From Hybos culiciformis (Eukaryota > Arthropoda > Insecta > Diptera > Hybotidae): 64,000 nt of DNA. Below the pieces are notes generated by a model. The model was given only the letters and a program-made list of their open reading frames with translations. It had not been told where the DNA came from and searched no databases. The translations under genes were made by a program, and so were the position numbers. The first letter of the stretch is position 1. Each line of letters starts with the position of its first letter. The stretch covers positions 144,805,308-144,869,307 of the forward strand of contig OZ023273.1 in NCBI GenBank assembly GCA_964007475.1, read 5' to 3'. Shown in pieces: positions 55,801-64,000 of the stretch.

Positions 55801-56046
55801 CTAAAAAAAAAAATTTCTAAATGATAAACTCAATTGTTAATTATCTAGTAAGTATTGTATATGCAAAAACTAAAAAAAAAATGCAATTTACATAAAAACA
55901 AATGAAAAGAAAATAAATTTGAGAAAAACATAAATTATAAATAAAAAAAAAAGAAATCTTACTCGATCACATAAGCGTTCATCATTTTTTCCACGTTTTA
56001 ATGACGGTGCTCTAAAAGTTTTGCCATTATCTCTCATTAAATCCAT
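43874..56046 (-). CDS. Wdr62: WDR62/MAPKBP1-family WD40 scaffold protein
   Basis: Family members scaffold JNK signalling and, for WDR62, act at spindle poles in neural progenitors. Coding exons in transcript order: 56046-55963, 55800-55709, 53884-53783, 53726-53591, 53346-53137, 53060-52748, 52559-51636, 51571-50641, 50587-50310, 50165-50041, 49966-49870, 49531-49450 (tentative), 49196-48502, 47761-46796, 45474-45385, 44903-44844, 44789-44616, 44523-44331 and 43976-43874. Phases close to about 1884 residues. Residues up to about 725 form two WD40 propellers with family signatures: [92 protein letters not shown]. After them come LPSWAKKK and PRGRWAQRG, a long polar Ser/Asn-rich region, and a C-terminal helical stretch (exons 18-19) where relatives dimerise. 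Relatives are about 1500 aa. Insects appear to carry one co-orthologue of the vertebrate pair, so the symbol is provisional. Confidence 0.93.
49450..49531 (-). other. Wdr62: tentative small WDR62 exon
   Basis: The exon on its upstream side (ending at 49870) leaves phase 1, but the obvious acceptor before ATGATACC at 49216 needs phase 0. An 82-nt open segment between them has a TTCTAAG acceptor and a GTAATT donor, encodes [20 protein letters not shown] and about seven more residues, and links in phase to an acceptor at TTATTAAG (exon start 49196). It is GC-richer than the intron around it. An alternative without it uses the AAG acceptors at 49191 or 49188. Confidence 0.5.
54050..54960 (-). mobile_element. 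degenerate jockey-like non-LTR retrotransposon 3' fragment
   Basis: The minus-strand translation in broken frames gives [20 protein letters not shown], then [59 protein letters not shown] and [12 protein letters not shown]. These are the C-terminal thumb and post-polymerase region of insect LINE reverse transcriptases. The downstream tail ([20 protein letters not shown]) fits the usual ORF2 end. A segment between TQCC and the VTSDL block is missing or scrambled, and stops are present. It lies in the second intron of the WDR62 coding region, in the same orientation as the gene. It is inactive. Confidence 0.85.
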
Positions 56047-56126
56047 GACTGTTTCACTTTTTTTCTTCTCTATTATTTTCCTCCAAATACTTCAATGGTG
56101 AAGAATGTTAGTTTACATTCTGCAAT
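56047..56126 (-). promoter_or_regulatory. Wdr62: WDR62 5' leader region
   Basis: Sequence just upstream of the ATG. It contains a small palindrome (GAATGT...ACATTC at about 56103-56120) and no other start codon in good context. The transcription start could not be placed. Confidence 0.3.
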
Positions 56127-56884
56127 AGAAAAAAAAAATTGTATTTAAATAAAAATTTTAATATTAATTTTTATGTGCAAATTAAAACAAAAAAAATAAA
56201 AGAGTAAAAGAGTATAAGTATAATGCATAGGTACTACATTATTATACCCATATATTATATATTTAATGCATAAAAATAATGATAACTTTAAAAGTTGCAA
56301 TTTATTCTGCAAATTAAAATTCACATTATATCGATATTTATTTCTAAAATTGATGTTTGTTTTGAATATATATATTTTTTTTAAGGTATTTCGACTACAT
56401 TCCAATTGGTTTTGATTTTAATTTAAGTTCATAATATTGTTTGTAATTATCTTTATGATATAATCTTTCAAAATTTCGTTAGTGATTGCGTCCGTGTACA
56501 TATATTAATTAAAAATCAAACCGTGATTGAACTAGAAAATTTTGTTAAAAGTACTATAAATACTTTTGACAAAAATAATTATATTAAATTGTTGAAATCT
56601 ATTAGGAACTAATAAATTAATAATGTTTAGTCCGAATAAAAAACTATGTATCAAAATGTAGACTTAAAGTAGAATTAATATTTTCTATAATAAAATGGTA
56701 GGGTAGCAAGAATTATATTTTAATAATATCAAAAATTAAAATTGAAAATACAATAGATTTTTTTTACATTAAAGTAGAAACTAGAAACCCTAATTTATCA
56801 ATGAAAACAAATACGATCTATAATTTATCAATAAAAAAAACTAATTTAGTTTAAATTGCAGCTTTAATTGTTCATCACAATTTT

Positions 56885-57000
56885 TATCGGAGCTCTTACC
56901 GATGCTCCAACATAATCAGACCATTGAAAAGGACTTATATATTTTCTCACATATGCTAGTATCGAAGTTCTTATCGTTTATCGCTGCTCTATTATGTTCA
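56885..57000. repeat. GATAAG-rich repeat, copy 1
   Basis: Contains AGCTCTTACCGATGCTCCAA and, 70 bases on, AAGTTCTTATCGTTTATCGC. It matches the reverse complement of copy 2 at 57975-58095 and resembles copy 3 at 58368-58445 in direct orientation. Confidence 0.6.
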
Positions 57001-57974
57001 TAAAAATTTGGCTATTCTATTTTATTTAATGTTATGAACTTTATAACGAAACAATTGATTTTTAAAAACTAAAATTTAGTTTCATATAACAAAATTATAA
57101 CAAATCAATACAAGTATTTGAATGTAATTTGATTTTAAATTTTGAAACAGCATAAATTTGCCTGAGGATTTTTTTCTATAGAAATCATATTACTTACTTT
57201 ACTTCTGAAAAAACTTTAAAAGTGAAAATAAAATTTGTGATTAGATTATGCTGTTTTTATAATGCATTTAAAAAAATAATTTGAAATCAACAAAGTAACT
57301 ACACTTTAACACACAAAAATTATAAACTGATAATCCCTGCATGAAAATTTTAATTTCATTACCTAATTATTTTCCTTTCTTGTACATTTTTCTATTTTTA
57401 ATTTGCGATATAAAAATAATTGGGTTTTAAATGAAAATGCATAAGGTGCAACAACAACATGCAAGACCTAATTTATTATTGATATATGTAAATTAAGTTT
57501 TTAAACAACAAATTACTTAAATGAAAAAAAAAATAAAAAAATTAAATATCATTCTTTTCATTGAACAACATATGGTAAAGTGATAACGCCTCTTCGATCT
57601 ATAAAAATGATAAACGGCGACTATTTCAAATTAAACAAGTAGGTAATTAGATAATTGTTCATTTATTGAACTAATTCGATTGAATATTTTTAACAGAAAC
57701 GGATTGAAAATGAAATTTATTTATTTTTCCTCAATATCAATAGGTTTCTCTATATATTTTTTAAGTATAAACACAATCGAGTCAAATTCTTAAATTGAAT
57801 TTAATTAGAATGAAAGAATCTGAATTAACAGGAATAAAAGCCTATTAGATTTAAATAAATAAATTAATTTAAAAAAAAACAAGATATACGAAACTAATAA
57901 ATTTTTGAAATTTTCAAACCAGGATATTTAAAATCTAAATAATTCTTTTATGATTGATACATATAATGTACAAA

Positions 57975-58095
57975 TAAGGTTGCGTTTATGTTGGAGCTGC
58001 GATAAACAATAAGAGCTGTGATAAGAGCTTAGAAGAGAAAATTTATATAGATTGGAACTGCGATAAAAGCTGTTATAAACGATAAGAGCTAAATT
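57975..58095. repeat. GATAAG-rich repeat, copy 2
   Basis: Carries GGAGCTGCGATAAACAATAA, GAGCTGTGATAAGAGCTTAG, GCGATAAAAGCTG and AACGATAAGAGCT: five GATAA cores within about 100 bp. It is inverted relative to copies 1 and 3. Confidence 0.65.
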
Positions 58096-58367
58096 TATTT
58101 ATTCTGCTAGTAAGTATCGTTGATAAATAATTAATTTTTTTTTTCAATTTTAAATTAGGGTATCCAGTTTATCAAAGTGATATAAATATAAATATAACAT
58201 ATAAAATAACATAGATTGGTCTTTTGTGAAAATAAAAGAATGCTTTCCTCTTCCAAATCACTCATTTTTGTCTTAATTTTTTATTAGAATGAATGAATGA
58301 ACAAATTTTAAAATAAGAATCAAATATTTGACTTTATTGAAATTGGAAACACTGACTACGCTTTTAT

Positions 58368-58445
58368 CATTGCTCCATATAAACATAACAGAGAAATATC
58401 GCTATTCAACTCTTTTATTTATGCTTTTATCACTTCGACATAAAA
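58368..58445. repeat. GATAAG-rich repeat, copy 3
   Basis: GCTTTTATCATTGCTCC and GCTTTTATCACTTCGACATA resemble the ends of copy 1. This is the most diverged of the three. Confidence 0.45.
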
Positions 58446-60943
58446 ACTATCTGATTTGCAAAGTAATATTATTTCATATTTGTTAGAATTTAAATACTTA
58501 ATATTAAATCGACAAAATTGTAAATTGCATTTCCAAAGTTAATTTTAAAGGACCTCCACACAAACAATACTCGCTTAAAAAAGTTTTAATAATACCTCTT
58601 TCAATCCACAGTTAACATCCGAGAGGTTTGTTTCCTTCTGTCTCATAGCAATAAACTAATAAATAGTAAAAGACTTGACTTTATTAACTACTTATTATGC
58701 TGAATAATATTAACTATAGATGACCTAGATTATAAGCATAAAAAATTCTGTCAAAGAACTCGTAAATGAATGGCCCAACATGATTTATTATTTTTAACTC
58801 GATATTACATATATGTACAAATGTACCTACCTACTTTAAATAAAAATTGTCGTTCACATTTCTTTCATTGAAAAATATAAAATAAAATTACTATTAAAGT
58901 GTTATAATTTTTTATTTTAATTTTAATATAACGATTGCCAAAGATTATTTTTTATCTTTTGCATTTTAAGAAAATAAAAAAATATTTAGTAATATAATAT
59001 TATATTTACTTACTGAATATTATTTTAACATGTAAAAAAAAAATTGCAAAATAATTTTTTTCTTACTTACAAGTCAAGTTTGTGACCCACAAGGTGTTAA
59101 TATAATTATTTAATATTTCAAAGTAAAAATTATTTATTTATGTAAATATTATATGTGTGTATAAATAAAAACAGTGGTTTTGTTGACTGGAGAGACTTTA
59201 TTACTTAATTCGTAAACATTATACTTATTTATTAATAAGAAGAGAATTAAAATATATTTATATAAATAAAAATAATAACAAATAACAATATTATAATTAA
59301 GCTTTTTGTGTAACTAGATCTCAAAACTTACAAGCAAATTATAATATTTAATGACATAATCAATCTTATTGTTAATTACGACTGAATTTTATGAATAAAA
59401 AAAAATACCATTATTGGAAATAAAAAAATAGATAAAAATGAAAAAAAAAACGTTGGAAGCTTACTAAACTCAAAAATCTGTATTTATTTAATATAGACAA
59501 GGCTAGGACGAAAACAGCATTCGCCGGGATCGATTAGTAACTCATAAATATATTTTTTTACCTGCAGTTGTGTTTTTTATTTAAAAATAACTTTCACCAA
59601 TTATAAATTACTATCATATTCCTAATTCACTTTTTCTACATATTCAACCTAATTTTCCATTGACTAAAAACTAAATAAATAAAAGGTGTTTTTTTAACGA
59701 AAAACATATTTGTGTGCATATTTGAATTTAACTATGCGAAAATTTGACAATTTATGAACAGATAAGTAAAATTATTATCCTGGTTATTAATGAATTAAGA
59801 TTCGAACGAAAAATTAATCAAAATTGTGCCTATTTTTTAAATTCTGTATTTTTTTTTTTTAACATTAACAAACAGAAATTGTTTACGTGCTAAGCAGACT
59901 AGTTTTTCAATAGCAAAGGGTATATAATTTTTTAATGTTTAATGTTTGCTTATGATTTATTAAATAATATAAATTGTGAGGAGTTGTTGAATCTTTGCGC
60001 ATTTGTAACACTGAGATCTTGATATCTTTTTTGAACCCATGTCAAATTATTTAAGTAATTTAAGAAGATATATGTTATGATACATCAGATTTTCATCGCT
60101 CTGTGTAAATTATAATTTAAGAATATTTTACGGAATTTCATGAAAATACATATTTGGATCACGAGACGTAAAATAATCTTACTTTATTTTTAATTGAATT
60201 CATATTTTCTGTAAATTCTAATTTAAATATGTTTTATAAATATTTGTTTTTTTTTTTTTGAGTGAAGTCATCATATATGTCAATTTAATCTCAAAATGAT
60301 TGAATTTATTTCTGTATTTAATTTTAGTTAAAGATCTGTAAGATATTTCCAATATATTAAATAAAATAAATAAATAAATAGTGTATTGGTGTACTTTATA
60401 ATTTGTTACAAAGAACGTTGGTCATTCTTTAATCTTTTTTCTTATAATTCTTAATAATAATGATTGATGATAAGATTTTTAACTTAGCTACAGATTTTAC
60501 TCAAAATTACTTAATGACCAAAAAATTTAGAATATTATATCTTCCATGACAAGAAAACTACAATTTTATATTTGCGACATACATAATTGATGCGGTATAA
60601 CTAGTTTTTATTTTTGAATATAAAATTCATACATTAAGTATACATAATATATGTATAGTATACAATATGAAAAAAAAAAATAAAATATAAAATAAAAATA
60701 AACATCAAACCTAGTCTAGTAAGTATAAATGTTTAGTAAATAAATAAAAAAAAATGTTTTTAGTGTAATTTTGTCATTATTTTAATTTCTTTTATTTAAT
60801 GAAAATTCCAAAGAATTAAACTTGTTTATTTATTATTTTTATTTTGCGCCTCATTTTGTGCTTATTTCTTTTTTTATTTTTATTTAATTTAATTTTAATT
60901 ATAAATTGGTTAGAAAGTTACTCAAGAAGATTTACTTACTTTA

Positions 60944-60966
60944 ATTTTATTATTATTATTATTATA
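60944..60966. repeat. ATT trinucleotide microsatellite
   Basis: About seven ATT units in intergenic DNA. Confidence 0.8.
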
Positions 60967-63900
60967 AATTTTCAAGAAAAAAAAAAAAATTATAAAGTTC
61001 ACACAGATTAATTTCTACATCATCATAGTAGATAGATAGGAAAAACTAATCAATTATAATTTGACTAACTGTGAACATTACATTGCTAAAAATTATTTTT
61101 CAAAATTTCATCTAAAAATAAAAGTTACCATAAAAATTGTTTACAAAGAAATTGTTTAGTTAAAAGAAAAAAAAAAAAAATCATAACAAAAATATCTCTC
61201 TGACCACATGAAATAATAACTTCAAGGCGATTTTTTTTTATTCAATATTTTGTTATTTTTTAAATATATTAAAAATTTATCATCACAACGATAAATAGAT
61301 ATATTATTCAATTTTTTAATAATTTTATTGCAAAAAAAAAAATGATGATGATCTTGTTTCACTAATACCTCTACTTATATTTCAAATTCATATAGTTATC
61401 TCCCGATTCGCATCAGAATTTAAAACCTTTAAATAAATCTGAATTTTATGTTATTTACCAGATACTCTGATGAAATCTTATTTATAAATTTCCTTATATT
61501 CAATTGCACAATGGTTATCATTTGAAATAAATAGTCACCCAATGTTTATATCTTTGACTACATAGTGCTAACGTTTTCCAGAACAGAAAAGCAAATGATA
61601 TTTGCGATTATATTTTTAATTATTTTTATTTTATTTTATAATTTCTTTTTTTTTGTGAAAATTTATATCAAAGCATGGTTTTTTTTATTTATCCTTGAAA
61701 TAAGAAAAATAATTTTTTTTTCGTTATTTCAATCTAAAAAAAAATAGTTTAACAACTTTGTTTTAAATAGTGAGCTTTATTCTTTTTATATCATCACTAA
61801 AATAGTGAAATCTTTTGTTTTAGGATTTGATAACAATACTAAGAGTTTTGTACAATTTCTTCAAGTTTAGAGAGAAAACAAACAAATGTAGGTACATTAT
61901 GCATAAAAATGTATAAGAAGAACATTATGTTAAAGTATATTATATATTTAAAGAAAATTTCAAATTATAAAGACAATTTAATACCAAACTCTTTTCCTAA
62001 CAATAAATGGAGGCAAACAAATTTGTTATATACTTAATCTTGATAGAAATATAGGGAAAAATAATTTTTGCTTAAATAAAGCAAGTTTTGTTGATCAAAT
62101 TAAGATAAAAAAAATAATTAAAATAAGAAAAAAAAAAATTATTTTTAATCGATAGAAATATTTTTTACAGGATGGATATCCTAACCAAATAATGTCCCTT
62201 ACACAATGTATATATTTAGTTCGAAAATTGCATCCACGGAAAATAAATCGTGGGAAATAAAAATTTGTTTGTAAAGTCTTGTCAACCAAAAAACTTGAAC
62301 AAATACTTTTTGTTTTTTTTTTTAATTTGCTAGAGCTCTACTATTACAAGCATTTTAACATGGAAACGTCTTCTTACATTATGTGCTTAAATAATTTTAA
62401 ATTCAAATGGCGCCATTAGTTTGATTTAAATGTTAGATCATTAAAATTTTAATTATTAAAAATCTATTAAATAATTAGTTATTACTTAATTAATAATCGT
62501 CGGATTAGAAGCTTTATTTGTTAATTCCTGGTTATTTTAAATTTAAATAAATTTATTTAAAAAAAAATGTAATCATAAATTGTTTTATTATTTTATAAAA
62601 AAAAATGAGAATAATTATAGAATATGACCATTTAACTACCTGTTACTTTTACATATGCGTGGGAGATAGGTACAATTTTATTCCATGATGTTGACCGAAT
62701 ACTAATACGTGATTGAGTTATTGCTTGGATATTATTTTATAAAGTTTCAATTGAAATAAAGTAAAATAATATCATCATAATAATTAATAAAATATTACAT
62801 ATTTTCAATAACTCATTCAATAACTTTAAAAATTGAGGCAGGACGTTCCCAGAATACATCCGTTCTGTCGTACGAAATTTTAAACCATTTTTACTAGTAA
62901 ACAAAGCGACATCATTTATACTTGAGTACTAATTATTTAAAAGTTTTTTTTTTACAAAATAATACCTATGGGTCGTTGTCCCCTCATATCTTAGGAAAAT
63001 TTAAAAATACTTACATGAAATATATTTTCATAACATTATTTTATACCTAACTTTATTTTTTCTGATTAAATAAATTTCATCGATTTATTTGCGGTTCTAG
63101 ATTAATAAACTTTATGTTGAAGAAAATAAATAATAACTAAGGAAACAATTTTTACGAAACTAGATAGATATTGCAAAAATAAAAAAAAAAATAAAAATCA
63201 AATATGTGTTATATACTATATTATATACGAATATAAATACATGTATAAAGTTACGACAAAATTCTTTCATAAAAAAAATATTAAATCATTACTATTAATA
63301 TCCGGTAACCGATTTTTTTTTTTTAAATTATGAATTAAATGATAGAATTAAAATGATAGAATTAAAAATTAACAATTATATTTTGAAGCACACTTTTTAA
63401 TTCTCTCTTAATTTAACATTTGTTTAAATCCAGAAGCTTTAAGGATGACGTCGTATGGGCGAAGCTATAGTAGAATTAGAGCCTTATTTTTAGATATTAA
63501 AGTAAAGAATGTGTTAGAAAGAAATCTAATCATTTATTAATATAAAGTACTTATAGCAGCCCGATTATTTTCATTATTTTGGCATAAAAAAATTTTTTAT
63601 GTGAAAATTTGAATAAAAAGTTATTTTTCAGACATTTTAACGACAAGTTAGTTACACACCAGTACAGTATGGCAATTTGAGAGGCATTGTGAATATTAAT
63701 AATGTTAGAACTTTGATTTTTCTGATGACTAAAAAAAAAAAGGGGGAAAAAGCCATGAAAATTGACTAATATAAATTTTGACGACTGACTTTATAAGTTA
63801 TAATAAAGATTTGTTCTGTTGATTTTAATCTTAAAATAAAATACTAAATTTCATTTTTAGAATAATAAGTTCCTGTGATACAAATAAATTCCTTCAAAAA

Positions 63901-64000
63901 GTGTCAGTAAATATTTCAAGTAGTTAATGTCTTTTCCCCTCAGCTGGGTAACAAAATTTTGATATGCAAATCCAAAATAAAAAATCAAGATTAAATTTAT

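Larger units (their letters stand above)
56127..64000. other. AT-rich intergenic DNA upstream of WDR62
   Basis: No coding exon recognised on either strand. The only organised content seen is the GATAAG-rich repeat copies (entered separately) and an ATT microsatellite at about 60944-60966. Other open frames are short and low complexity. Confidence 0.55.

Overview
The window is very AT-rich nuclear DNA from an animal, almost certainly an insect. The genes are spliced with GT..AG introns of about 60 bp to 1.8 kb, codons are A/T-biased, and there is a jockey-like LINE fragment, a mariner relic and many small fold-back repeats. I cannot name the species or order from sequence alone. No bacterial, plasmid or phage features, CRISPR array, rRNA gene or convincing tRNA gene was found.

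Three protein-coding genes can be reconstructed exon by exon. (1) Minus strand, 6921-9272: a mitochondrial very-long-chain acyl-CoA dehydrogenase (ACADVL/VLCAD), 6 exons, about 620 aa. (2) Plus strand, 32489-36247: a Fezf-family (Drosophila earmuff, erm) transcription factor with an EH1 repressor motif, six C2H2 zinc fingers and a Gln-rich tail, 4 coding exons, about 501 aa. (3) Minus strand, 43874-56046: a WDR62/MAPKBP1-family WD40 scaffold, 19 coding exons in my model, about 1884 aa. All reading phases close across introns in the three models. One small WDR62 exon and the first ACADVL exon are tentative. The genes are not an operon and have unrelated roles: fatty-acid oxidation, neural-progenitor transcription, and JNK/spindle scaffolding. 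ACADVL and Fezf are divergent and 23 kb apart; Fezf and WDR62 are convergent and 7.6 kb apart.

The rest, roughly three quarters of the window, is AT-rich non-coding DNA with mobile-element debris. It includes a non-autonomous hAT-like element with an exact 8-bp target duplication and nested snap-back structures (20000-20933), a second hAT-type MITE (23130-23409), a decayed mariner transposase (24368-25230), a Tc1 relic (27328-27543) and a jockey-like LINE 3' fragment inside a WDR62 intron (54050-54960). There is also a two-locus repeat family built on GCGGACAAATGTC, and a three-copy GATAAG-rich repeat upstream of WDR62.

The most striking structures are long inverted repeats around Fezf. They are a 113-bp-arm hairpin 0.75 kb upstream of its first recognised exon (31421-31690), a perfect 102-bp-arm hairpin with a 6-nt loop 1.65 kb downstream (37894-38103), and a ~566-bp palindrome with a GC-rich core (38926-39491). 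They could be young fold-back transposons, hairpin-RNA (siRNA/miRNA-like) loci or, for the perfect ones, assembly artefacts. Small-RNA reads and spanning long reads would decide. I did not find a clearly new biochemical system.
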